This document shows positions 34,301 to 42,545 of a DNA stretch of 64,000 nt, piece by piece. Made by a program: the position numbers and the translations under genes. The first letter of the stretch is position 1. Every line of letters begins with the position of its first letter. Origin of the DNA: Brachybacterium sp. FME24 (GTDB lineage: Bacteria; Actinomycetota; Actinomycetes; Actinomycetales; Dermabacteraceae); assembly GCF_014897705.1 (NCBI RefSeq), contig NZ_JABUXV010000010.1, positions 62,001-126,000 on the forward strand, given 5' to 3'. Under the pieces are notes generated by a model. The model saw only the letters and a program-made list of their open reading frames with translations. It was not told where the DNA came from and searched no databases.

Positions 34301-34624
34301 TGGAACGCGTTCCTGACCGCGGAGTTCCCCGGGGCGGTGACGATGGCCGAGCAGCCGATCACCTGGTGGAACGAGGACTCCCAGGTCATGGAGGGATGGA
34401 TCGACACCCTGCTGCGACTGCCGGACGGCTCAGTGGTGCTGGTGGACCACAAGACCTATCCGGGTGACGACCCGGTGCGGCACGTGCGCGAGAACTATCT
34501 GGGGCAGATGTCCACGTATTCCCGCGCGCTGGCCGCGGCGGGCTCCCGGCCCCAGCGGATCCTTCTGCACCTGCCGCTGCGCGGCGAAGTCCTCGAGGTG
34601 CGGCTGCCTGAGCATGGTCGCTGA
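31379..34624 (+). CDS. AddA-like UvrD/Rep helicase with C-terminal nuclease
   Basis: 1081 residues. Superfamily 1A helicase motifs are in order: Walker A NASAGSGKT (7-15), the Q-like and Ia region (IATTFTVKAADEL), DEFQDTSP (motif II), GDPKQAIYGFRDAD (III), HGAKGLEWDHVVT (V) and YVALTRAAR (VI). The C-terminal nuclease core is WIDTLLRLPDGSVVLVDHKTYPGDD. Together with the preceding gene it forms a two-subunit AddAB-type end-resection enzyme, so this strain may use AddAB rather than RecBCD. The ATG overlaps the previous stop (ATGA, 31379-31382). Confidence 0.88.
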   Translation: MSFTLINASAGSGKTYTLTRLLAQRLAAGLDPSQVIATTFTVKAADELSQRVRSTLLDRQQVEAARGIDSALISTVNSVAGRLVTEYALDAGISPQVQVLDDTTQKAAFAAAIDRTAAAAGVRWAAMLARTEHDGDEKDTGVGFGNRKQAWRGRVKDVADTARTNLLGAEDLRAAAPASWEEFRAAAQLPEPGDDLRGRWLHELGQRIGDFELDLAASVDAAGEAVKGGPIAARSVNRARGDLTALRRLERTLRDHDRAPWSSWLRLARGAFGAPANAALEPLAVEIAESFAENPAWQQDLQDLIALVLDVAAESLEAYETYKRELGLIDFIDQEVRALRLLQGSPRVRQSIASRFRLLAVDEFQDTSPIQLALFLELSQLIEEKIWVGDPKQAIYGFRDADPRLMRDIIAALEGGGTVFGTGEVQNLSHSWRSQKLLVDFSNAVFAPVFAPEGTGLERVALSIPAQRQAAAGGGRLEVWEATKNDRRVVSAQKHAAMIAEQIRRRIDEGAFTPGGTAVLVRSNAQRASVVAALQERGVPTAGAAHPLLATREAQMVRAALAVTLDGSDTLALTELVTLLEDHGAHRDWFAQLMAAPDRDARREVFAQWWEDPVLSGLREVRRACIGFTPVEMVSALIDALDLPQRIKRWTDQGSRRRTLDALRALARDTTERRRAEGSPITLTGLRSELDAWEEGPDLSALPDAVWVGTIHGAKGLEWDHVVTYLGAPPKERDHSSGVLVVSPGALDVTAPLAGRSLRFWPKVAAAVEITEHLAVSDFATRRRSAEAEESGRLHYVALTRAARTAVLAVPGAATVLDTLVERTPLVSWSDEALTVHGTSDPLPATIARVNVDELLEGTPQRLPRPADPLAATDVPLRPSGEAARRVSARFQASAVGSDDGLGEVREPRSIGPVLVSGGGPQWERVGEAVHAYLALPLTHLDPVRRREAAQRLLERWMVTRTVDAQVLLDAGERWNAFLTAEFPGAVTMAEQPITWWNEDSQVMEGWIDTLLRLPDGSVVLVDHKTYPGDDPVRHVRENYLGQMSTYSRALAAAGSRPQRILLHLPLRGEVLEVRLPEHGR

Positions 34625-35264
34625 GGTGATCACGCCGGAGGAGGCCGCTGCCAGAGCTCTGACGCTGGTCGATGCGGCACGGCGCACGGGATCACGCCGG
34701 ATGCTGGGAATCGCGGGGGCGCCCGGGGCGGGGAAGTCCACGCTCACGGAGCTGCTCGTGGCCGCTCTGCCGGCGGGCAGCTGCGTGGTGGTGCCGATGG
34801 ACGGCTTCCACCTGGCCGATGTCGCGTTGGAGCGCCTGGGCAGGCTCGAGCGCAAGGGCGCTCCGGATACCTTCGACGCCGCCGGCTATGCGGCACTGCT
34901 GCAGCGGATCCGCACGGCGATGCCGCAGGATCCCTCGGTGTGGGCGCCGATGTTCGAGCGGGAGCTCGAGCAGCCGATCGCCGGCGCCATCGAGGTCAGC
35001 AGTGAGGTGCCGCTGGTGATCACCGAGGGCAATTACCTGCTCTCCGAGGACGGCGCGTTCGCGCAGGTGCCTGCGATGCTCGACGCCCGCTGGTTCGTCG
35101 AGGTGCCCGAGCACCTGCGCCACGAGAGGCTGATCGCCCGCCACGAGCGCTTCGGGAAGCCGCCCGATGCCGCCCGGGAGTGGGCACTCGGCCCCGACGA
35201 GGCCAACGCCCGCCTCGTCGGGGCCACCCGCTCCCGGGCCGAGGAGATCATCCAGCTGGGCTGA
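34614..35264 (+). CDS. P-loop kinase (uridine kinase/pantothenate kinase-like)
   Basis: 216 residues. Walker A GAPGAGKS is at 35-42, then VVVPMDGFHLADVALERLGRLERKGAPDTFDAAGYAALL, the substrate-site pattern of the PRK/uridine-kinase superfamily, and VITEGNYLLSEDGAF. This branch is usually listed as nucleoside/nucleotide kinase family (YggC/FrcK-like); the substrate may be a sugar or nucleoside. It overlaps the AddA-like gene by 11 bases and so is co-expressed with it, although no functional link to DNA repair is evident. Confidence 0.8.
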   Translation: MVAEVITPEEAAARALTLVDAARRTGSRRMLGIAGAPGAGKSTLTELLVAALPAGSCVVVPMDGFHLADVALERLGRLERKGAPDTFDAAGYAALLQRIRTAMPQDPSVWAPMFERELEQPIAGAIEVSSEVPLVITEGNYLLSEDGAFAQVPAMLDARWFVEVPEHLRHERLIARHERFGKPPDAAREWALGPDEANARLVGATRSRAEEIIQLG

Positions 35265-35279
35265 GGTCTCCCTGCCGGG

Positions 35280-35780
35280 TCAGCTCCGGGACAGGAGCGC
35301 GCGCACGAAGTTGGCGGAACGTTCGCGCAGCCCCTCGATCCTCATCTCCTGGTGGTAGGCCAGCAGCGCCGGGTCCTCGGTGCGCAGTTCATACGGCTCC
35401 GGGGGTCGGCGGACGTTGTCCGAGCACCGGAAGTCCGCGCACACCGAGGTACCGATGGAGCTCCCGCGCCGACCAGCGGGCCCGGCGAGGGGAGCGACGA
35501 ACGAGGCGGCGTGCACCCCGGCGACCACGTCCTCGCACCAGGCGCACATCATCTTCCGGGTCGGGGCCTTCTCCGCGCCGCGCAGCATCAGCACGGCCAG
35601 TTCGCCGTCGACCTCGAGGGCGACATAGTGCTGCAGCGGCTTCTTGGGGTCCTGCCAGCCGAGGTAGTCGAGCTCGGCGAACTCGATCATGTCGAGATCG
35701 GGGAGGTTCGCGCGCTTCGCCTCGCCCTTGCTGGCGTTGACGAAGGCGTTGCGGATCTGGGTTTCGGTCAGGGTGTTCAC
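35280..35780 (-). CDS. FBP/FusB-type elongation factor G-binding protein
   Basis: 166 residues. The C-terminal half is the treble-clef zinc domain of the FBP family with four Cys ligands: Cys79-x2-Cys82 (MMCAWCEDV) and Cys114-x4-Cys119 (SVCADFRCSDNVRR). Staphylococcal FusB and FusC use this domain to bind EF-G on the ribosome and release it from fusidic acid; actinobacterial homologues carry the domain but their role is less clear. The start is the GTG at 35778-35780 with GAGGA (35788-35792) as ribosome binding site. It is preceded by a 160-base leader with a peptide gene and a long hairpin, strongly suggesting regulation by translation. Confidence 0.85.
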   Translation of the reverse strand: MNTLTETQIRNAFVNASKGEAKRANLPDLDMIEFAELDYLGWQDPKKPLQHYVALEVDGELAVLMLRGAEKAPTRKMMCAWCEDVVAGVHAASFVAPLAGPAGRRGSSIGTSVCADFRCSDNVRRPPEPYELRTEDPALLAYHQEMRIEGLRERSANFVRALLSRS

Positions 35781-35787
35781 AGGGGTG

Positions 35788-35916
35788 TCCTCACGACGTG
35801 CATGCGGGGAGGGAGCGATGGCGGATACGGGCGCACCGCGTCATGCCGAGAAGGCCCGGTGGGCCGCCCCGCTTCCTGCACGCTCCCTGCGCATGCTCAT
35901 CTCCTCGTACGTCGTG
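35788..35916 (-). promoter_or_regulatory. long interrupted leader hairpin enclosing a leader peptide gene
   Basis: Plus-strand left arm: CACGACGT (35792-35799), GCATGC (35800-35805), GGGG, AGGGAGCG (35810-35817). Right arm: CGCTCCCT (35881-35888), GC, GCATGC (35891-35896), 12 bases, ACGTCGTG (35909-35916). All 22 arm positions are complementary in register (8+6+8 bp). In the mRNA the outer arm ends on the first base of the FBP ribosome binding site (35788-35792). The leader peptide ribosome binding site lies in the 12-base internal loop, while its ATG is inside the paired GCATGC. Translation of the peptide must therefore open the hairpin. Confidence 0.75.
35841..35894 (-). CDS. 17-residue leader peptide upstream of FusB-type gene
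   Basis: ATG (35894-35892) to TGA, encoding MRRERAGSGAAHRAFSA. GAGGAG lies six bases before this ATG; an ATG two codons earlier is too close to that site. The peptide is Arg-rich at its N-terminus and shares no composition with typical exported peptides. Its whole coding region sits inside the long leader hairpin, and it lies between a good promoter (35950-35978) and the FBP gene. Role: cis-acting translation sensor, by analogy with the inducible leader reported for staphylococcal fusB. Peptide production is inferred. Confidence 0.6.
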   Translation of the reverse strand: MRRERAGSGAAHRAFSA

Positions 35917-35949
35917 TGTGCCGCACCCTGACAGGAGACGGCCGCGGCC

Positions 35950-35985
35950 ACGCTACGCCGAGCGGCCGCAGCCAGCAAGGAATTT
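35950..35985 (-). promoter_or_regulatory. promoter of FusB-type gene with AT-rich patch upstream of -35
   Basis: Minus-strand -35 TTGCTG (35973-35978), 17-bp spacer, -10 TAGCGT (35950-35955), start near 35942. Directly upstream of the -35 is AAATTCC (35979-35985), an AT-rich patch like that expected of WhiB7-type promoters and like that before the RIO kinase -35. Confidence 0.65.
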
Positions 35986-36027
35986 GTGGGTGGGCGTGAT
36001 CGCTCAGACCAGCGGCGGGAGGACCCC

Positions 36028-36912
36028 TCAGGCGATGATCTGGTTCAGCTGCTCGAGGTCCCCGGCGGAGAGCTCCAGGTCCATGGCACGGGCGGAGTCC
36101 GTGATCGACTCGGGGCGACTGGCACCCGGAATCGGGATGACGTGATCGCCCAGGGCGAGCTCCCAGGCGAGCACCACCTGCTGCGGGCTCACGCCGTGGG
36201 CATCGGCGATGCGCTGGATCTGCTCGAACCGCTCCCCCACGGCGCTGGCGCCGCCGCCGGTGCCGCCGAGCGGCGACCACGGGACGAAGGCGATGCCGTG
36301 CTCCCCGCAGTGCTTCAGCTCGCGCGCGCTCGTGTGGAAGAAGGTCGGCGAGAACTCGTTCTGCACCGCGGCGAGGCCGCCCTCGCCCAGCACCTCGAGG
36401 GCCACGTCGATCTCCTCGACGTTCGCGTTGGAGATGCCGATCTCGCGGATCAGCCCCTCCTCCTGGAAGGCGGCGAGCGCCTCGACGCCCTCGGCGTAGC
36501 GGATGCTGCGGTCCGGGCGGTGCCAGTAGTAGAGGTCGACGGAGTCGATGCCGAGGTTCGCCAAGGACTTCTCCAGGGCAGCGCGCAGATACGTCGCGGA
36601 GCCGTCGCGGCCGCCGCCCTCGGCGGAGCGGGTGATGCCGCCCTTGGTGGCCAACACCACGGAGGAGCGGTCGCCGTCCCAGCTGCGCAGGCCCTCGGCC
36701 ACGATCTTCTCGTTGTGGCCCATGGTGTCCCAGCTGGGGGCGTAGATGTCTGCGGTGTCGAGGAAGGTGACGCCGGCGTCGAGGGTCGCGTGGATCGTCG
36801 CCATCGCGCGCTCGTGCGGGGCGGGCTCGCCGCGTCCCTGCGACAGGGGCATGGCGCCCAATCCGAGCGGGGAGACGGTCAGGGAGCCGATGCGGCGGGT
36901 AGGTGCAGTCAT
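36028..36912 (-). CDS. aldo/keto reductase
   Basis: 294 residues. The catalytic tetrad of the AKR superfamily is present: Asp52 and Tyr57 in FLDTADIYAP, Lys90 in LATKGG and His131 in YYWHRPD. The NADPH-binding C-terminal part reads IPIPGASRPESITDSARAMDLELS. It reduces a carbonyl compound; the substrate is unknown. The ATG at 36912 is six bases after a -10 TACGCT and lies in a dyad (36910-36926), so the gene is probably leaderless and repressor-controlled. The lipoprotein gene upstream in the same direction is 33 bases away; the promoter suggests separate control. Confidence 0.9.
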   Translation of the reverse strand: MTAPTRRIGSLTVSPLGLGAMPLSQGRGEPAPHERAMATIHATLDAGVTFLDTADIYAPSWDTMGHNEKIVAEGLRSWDGDRSSVVLATKGGITRSAEGGGRDGSATYLRAALEKSLANLGIDSVDLYYWHRPDRSIRYAEGVEALAAFQEEGLIREIGISNANVEEIDVALEVLGEGGLAAVQNEFSPTFFHTSARELKHCGEHGIAFVPWSPLGGTGGGASAVGERFEQIQRIADAHGVSPQQVVLAWELALGDHVIPIPGASRPESITDSARAMDLELSAGDLEQLNQIIA

Positions 36913-36926
36913 ACGGTAAGCGTATG
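36910..36926. promoter_or_regulatory. dyad over the start of the aldo/keto reductase gene
   Basis: CATACG-GTAAG-CGTATG: six-base perfect arms covering the -10 TACGCT (36919-36924) and the ATG. With -35-like TGACGG at 36942-36947 (17-bp spacer). A repressor bound here would block transcription. Confidence 0.5.
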
Positions 36927-36944
36927 CCTCCGGTCAGTTCCCCG

Positions 36945-37988
36945 TCATCCCGTGACCGGGACTCCGGGACCGACGACCTCCGGCATCGAGGCGTAGAAGC
37001 GGAAGATGTCGTCCCAGTCGGCGTCTTCGCCGGGCGGTTCCTGGGAGATCGTGACGCGCACGAGGTCACCATCGGCTTCCGCCTCCTGGACGACCATGCG
37101 TCCTCGGGTGTCCGGGGCGCCGTCGAGAAGCCGCTGCGCAAAGGCTCCGGCGTCCCCCTCGACGCGGATCGCGCCGCGGGTGGTGTGCTCCTCGGCGGCG
37201 TCGAGACGAGTGGTCCACAGCCACTCGATCGCCCGGTCGCCGTCGGTGGAGCCCTCACCGGCCACCGCACCGCGTGAGAGGTGCGCATCCTCGAGGTCGA
37301 TCGCCGCGAGGAGTCCGGGCAGGTCGTTGAACAGGGATGCCGCGGACTCCCCCGTGTCGATGCCGTCGGCCGTCGCCGCGCTCGTCCACAGCAGGTCATC
37401 TCCGATCGGCGCGATCAGGGCCGTCCGCCCGGCCTGCGGCATCGTGTCGTCGCCCTCGAGCACGAGGGCGTCCCCCTCGCGGGTGAAGTACCCGTCGAAC
37501 GCGGTCTCGAGATCCTCCACCATCGGGGCGGCATCGTTCCAGAGCACGACCTCCTGGGTGCCGGACGCCACGGCGATCGCGTCCGACGGGGCGATCAGCC
37601 GCTGCGCGGACATCAGGTAGTCGAGGTCGAGGTCTTCCGTGGAGGGCGGCACGAGCAGCAGGCGGGGATCCGTGATGGTCAGAGCGTTCAGCCGGCGCGC
37701 CGGAGTGCCCAGGGCGCGAAGGTCGGCGGAGTCGTCCAGACCCAGTGCCTCGGCGGCTGCGGCCGGTCGTGACCAGCTCACCGTGAGGTGGGACCCTTCG
37801 GCCCCGTCGAGGACCGAGGGGTCGATCCGGTCGAGCATCGACTCGACATCGCGGCGGCCCCCGCCGAGGAACGGCAGCTCGGGCAGGGCGGAGCAGGCCG
37901 CGAGCGCGGTCACGCCAAGACCGGCGGCGCCGACGGCCAGCAGTCGACGGCGCGTCCAGGGTCGGGTCAGGTGTGGGGGTCGGGTCAC
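36945..37988 (-). CDS. predicted Tat-exported lipoprotein, function unknown
   Basis: 347 residues. The N-terminus has a twin-Arg motif (WTRRRLLAVGAAGLGVTALAAC) ending in the lipobox LAAC, so the mature protein is a lipoprotein on the outer face of the membrane. The rest is acidic and Ala-rich with no recognised domain. The GTG start at 37988 is only four bases from the ureD stop, so it is the last gene of the urease operon. A role in urease or nickel handling is possible from position alone; nothing in the sequence (no His-rich segment) supports metal binding. Confidence 0.7.
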   Translation of the reverse strand: MTRPPHLTRPWTRRRLLAVGAAGLGVTALAACSALPELPFLGGGRRDVESMLDRIDPSVLDGAEGSHLTVSWSRPAAAAEALGLDDSADLRALGTPARRLNALTITDPRLLLVPPSTEDLDLDYLMSAQRLIAPSDAIAVASGTQEVVLWNDAAPMVEDLETAFDGYFTREGDALVLEGDDTMPQAGRTALIAPIGDDLLWTSAATADGIDTGESAASLFNDLPGLLAAIDLEDAHLSRGAVAGEGSTDGDRAIEWLWTTRLDAAEEHTTRGAIRVEGDAGAFAQRLLDGAPDTRGRMVVQEAEADGDLVRVTISQEPPGEDADWDDIFRFYASMPEVVGPGVPVTG

Positions 37989-37992
37989 GCGG

Positions 37993-38733
37993 TCAGGATA
38001 TCGAGGCGATGGCGCGGCGGGAGAGCAGTTCCTGCGACCACTGCGTGAACACCGTCTCGAGTCCGGTGCGGTGGGTGGCGTCGGTGGTCGTGCGGGCGAT
38101 CGCGCCGGGGGCTTCGAGGTGGAGTTCCAGCGGGCCCGGGAGCCCGTTCATCGAGGTCACCGTGGGGCGGCGGCCGAGCTGGATCACGCTGTCCAGGACG
38201 CGGTGAGGGCCGAGCACCCCGACCTCCGGCCGCGCGCCGCTGAGGTCGAGGTCCTCGAGGTGCAGCGGAGCCCCGTCGGCGCCCCTGGCACGCAAGCGGT
38301 TCCTGATCTCGCCGCCGCGCTCGCCGGTCCGTCCCAGCACGAGGGTTTCGCGCAGGCAGAGCACGGCTCCGACCCCGAGCGTCACCGTCATGTCGCGGTC
38401 CACTGCGGCGCCGTCTGCGATCACGAAGGGATATGCCCGCCACACCAGGGTCGCGCCGTCGTCCACCCGGATCCGCACGTCGAAGCGACTCCGCTGGCCC
38501 TCGGTGGGGTACGCGACGGTGCCGCCGACGTCCTCCAGGTCGAGGGTGCACCCCGTACCGACGTGGACATCGACCGCGAGGTGGTCACCTCCGACCAGTG
38601 TCGCCCCGCCCGCGACCAGGGCGACGTGGGCGCCGGTCGCGTGGCGTCGGATCGTGCGCGCCTGCAGCAGTCCCGGGGTGAGGTGCACCCGGACCGGGCC
38701 ACGCTCGGCGCGCGTGATGGCGATCCGTGTCAT
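37993..38733 (-). CDS. ureD: urease accessory protein UreD
   Basis: 246 residues. It shows the UreD pattern with [41 protein letters not shown] and [15 protein letters not shown]. UreD binds apo-urease and, with UreF and UreG, guides nickel insertion. The ATG at 38733 overlaps the ureG stop (ATGA); the lipoprotein gene follows after four bases. Confidence 0.9.
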   Translation of the reverse strand: MTRIAITRAERGPVRVHLTPGLLQARTIRRHATGAHVALVAGGATLVGGDHLAVDVHVGTGCTLDLEDVGGTVAYPTEGQRSRFDVRIRVDDGATLVWRAYPFVIADGAAVDRDMTVTLGVGAVLCLRETLVLGRTGERGGEIRNRLRARGADGAPLHLEDLDLSGARPEVGVLGPHRVLDSVIQLGRRPTVTSMNGLPGPLELHLEAPGAIARTTTDATHRTGLETVFTQWSQELLSRRAIASIS

Positions 38734-39476
38734 CCGGTGGGGGCGTGCTCGTGCGGGTGGGAGTGGTCGTGCTCCTCGTCCTCGGCATGGAAGTGCGGAG
38801 CCATCGGGCCCGGATCCTGCGGGGCGTGGGTGCCGTCGGTGTGGGCGGCCAGGATCTCGAGCACCCAACTGCGCAGCGCGGCGACCGTCGCCTCCTGGTG
38901 GCGAGAGACGCCCAGTACAGGACCGCCCTCTCGGGCCCCGGTGGCGTCGGAGAGCATCAGCTCGACGTCGACCCCGACATACGGGGCGAGGTCGACCTTG
39001 TTGACCACCAGCAGGTCGGCGCGACCGATGCCGGGGCCGCCCTTGCGGGCCACGTCGCCGCCGCCGGCCACGTCGAGCACGAAGATCTGCGCGTCCACGA
39101 GCGCCGGGGAGAAGGTCGCGGTGAGGTTGTCTCCCCCGGACTCGACCAGCACCAGGTCCAGCGGGTCGAAGTCCGCCTCGAGCTCCTCGACAGCGGCGAG
39201 GTTCGCGGTGACATCGTCGCGGATCGCGGTGTGCGGGCAGGCGCCGGTCTCGACCGCCCGGATGCGCTCGGGCTCGAGCACCCCGGCCGAGCGCAGGAAG
39301 CGGGCGTCCTCGTCGGTGTAGATGTCGTTGGTGATCACGCCGATGCGGATCTCGCCGGCCAGAGCGCGGCAGATGGTCGCGATCAGAGAGCTCTTTCCGG
39401 TGCCGACGGGCCCGGCGACCCCCAGACGCAGCGAGCGGTGCGGATCGACCGGTGATAGGGCGGTGTTCTCAAGCAC
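38730..39476 (-). CDS. ureG: urease accessory GTPase UreG with C-terminal His-rich tail
   Basis: 248 residues. P-loop [12 protein letters not shown], the metal-binding Cys-Pro-His in [13 protein letters not shown] and the SIMIBI GTPase core ([27 protein letters not shown]) are present. It hydrolyses GTP to deliver nickel. The last 21 residues hold seven His ([21 protein letters not shown]). His-rich stretches in UreG normally sit at the N-terminus, or belong to UreE, which is absent here. The tail probably stores or chelates nickel. The start is the GTG at 39476, overlapping the ureF gene by eight bases. Confidence 0.93.
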   Translation of the reverse strand: MLENTALSPVDPHRSLRLGVAGPVGTGKSSLIATICRALAGEIRIGVITNDIYTDEDARFLRSAGVLEPERIRAVETGACPHTAIRDDVTANLAAVEELEADFDPLDLVLVESGGDNLTATFSPALVDAQIFVLDVAGGGDVARKGGPGIGRADLLVVNKVDLAPYVGVDVELMLSDATGAREGGPVLGVSRHQEATVAALRSWVLEILAAHTDGTHAPQDPGPMAPHFHAEDEEHDHSHPHEHAPTG

Positions 39477-40158
39477 GGAAGAGCCTCCTCGGCAGGACGG
39501 ACTGGGCTTCTGCCCAGCCCTCGGTCAGGGGAGCACCGGCGCACGGGATGCGCGTCGGGTCCTCGAGCGCGGCGAGCTCGGCCACGCGGGGTTCCAGGAG
39601 CGCGCAGGCCTCGAGCACGCGGGCTGCGGCGGCGCGCGGATCGCCGGGCTCGAGCTTGAGCAGGGCGGCGGCGACGGTCTGCGCGTCGTCGTAGGCGACC
39701 AGGCGCACGAGGTCCTCGACCCCGAGGCCCGCCGACGCTGCGACCAGGCCCAGGACGATCGGGCGCGGCCAGGGGCAGGCGCGCGAGGAGGCGGCCGGGA
39801 CGGCGCCGGGCCAGAGCGCGTCAGCGAGTCGCCGCAGGCCGTCCCCCAGGGCGGAGGCGACCTCCCGCTGAGCACGGCTCGGGGTGCGCGCGGCCCACTC
39901 GCGGCGGAGGCGCTCGAGGGCCGCAGTATCGGGGACGCCCCCGGCGTCGAGGGAGATCCGTCTCGCCACGACCGCGGTGCCCGCTTCGACCGGGGCGATG
40001 GTACGCAGGCGAGTGGCGAGGTAGTCGGCGATCTCCGACGGCGCGAGACCGTCGCGCAGCGCCGCCTCCAGGGCGTTCGAGCTGACGTGGGCCCCGGCGG
40101 GCAGGCGGGAGTCCGCGAGCAGCATCGCGACGGTCGTGGCGGCGGGAGCAGAGGTCAT
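39469..40158 (-). CDS. ureF: urease accessory protein UreF
   Basis: About 229 residues, mainly helical. The conserved N-terminal [22 protein letters not shown] corresponds to the UreF DSxxPxGxxxHS-type start (here GAHVSSN). UreF acts as the GTPase gate/fidelity factor with UreD and UreG. The start is the ATG at 40158, 14 bases after the ureC stop; a GTG at 40167 is an alternative. The C-terminus overlaps ureG. Confidence 0.88.
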   Translation of the reverse strand: MTSAPAATTVAMLLADSRLPAGAHVSSNALEAALRDGLAPSEIADYLATRLRTIAPVEAGTAVVARRISLDAGGVPDTAALERLRREWAARTPSRAQREVASALGDGLRRLADALWPGAVPAASSRACPWPRPIVLGLVAASAGLGVEDLVRLVAYDDAQTVAAALLKLEPGDPRAAAARVLEACALLEPRVAELAALEDPTRIPCAGAPLTEGWAEAQSVLPRRLFRA

Positions 40159-40172
40159 GGTGGGCACGGCGC

Positions 40173-41876
<1,704 letters not shown>

Positions 41877-41882
41877 CTGTGC

Positions 41883-42542
41883 TCAGACCTCCCTGATCCG
41901 GATGCCGGGCACGCGGGCGGCGCCCCCGAGACGCACCAGCGGCAGTTCGCGCGAGGCACCTGGCTCGAAGCGCAGCGAGGTGCCCGCGGGGATGTCGAGG
42001 CGGAACCCACGGGCGGCCTCGCGGTCCAGGGCGAGGGCCGGGTTCACGTCCGGCAGGTGGATGTGCGATCCGATCTGGATGGGCCGGTCCCCGGTGTTCT
42101 CCAGGACCAGGACCAGGTGGTCCTCTTCCTTCTCGCGTTCGTTGAGGACCTGCTCGCCCGGACGCACCCGGGTCGCGCCGGGGCCCGGTCCCGTCTCGCG
42201 GTCCAAGGCCTCCTCATCCCTCTCGGCCGGAGGTGCTTCGGCGTCGATCGGATGATGGAGGGTGACGAGCTTGCGACCGTCGGGGAAGGTGGCCTCGACC
42301 TGGACATCGGCCAGCAGCGTCGGGACGTCGTCCATCACCTGATCCCGGCGCAGCACCTGGCGGCCGCTCACCATCAGCTCCTCGACGAGGTACCCGTCCC
42401 GGGCCCTCTCGATCACCCAGGTGGACAGCAGCGCTACGGCCTCGGGATGGTTCAGCCGCACCCCGCGCGCGAGACGGTCGCGGGCCACCATCCCTGCGAC
42501 GGACAGCATCAGCTTCTCGGTGTCTCCAGGTGTCAGGCGCAT
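41883..42542 (-). CDS. ureAB: fused urease gamma-beta subunit
   Basis: 219 residues. Residues 1-100 are the gamma subunit ([20 protein letters not shown] ... [42 protein letters not shown]). After a charged linker, residues 120-219 are the beta subunit ([22 protein letters not shown] ... [16 protein letters not shown]). Separate ureA and ureB genes are usual; fusions occur in some actinobacteria and epsilonproteobacteria. The gene starts four bases from the permease stop. Confidence 0.95.
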   Translation of the reverse strand: MRLTPGDTEKLMLSVAGMVARDRLARGVRLNHPEAVALLSTWVIERARDGYLVEELMVSGRQVLRRDQVMDDVPTLLADVQVEATFPDGRKLVTLHHPIDAEAPPAERDEEALDRETGPGPGATRVRPGEQVLNEREKEEDHLVLVLENTGDRPIQIGSHIHLPDVNPALALDREAARGFRLDIPAGTSLRFEPGASRELPLVRLGGAARVPGIRIREV

Positions 42543-42545
42543 GGT

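Noticed and set aside
35818..35931. Small plus-strand ORF with an apparently strong ribosome binding site (GGGGAGGGAGCG before ATG).
   Set aside because: The G-rich stretch is the left arm of the minus-strand leader hairpin of the FusB-type gene, which explains it better. The encoded 37 residues have no protein-like pattern.
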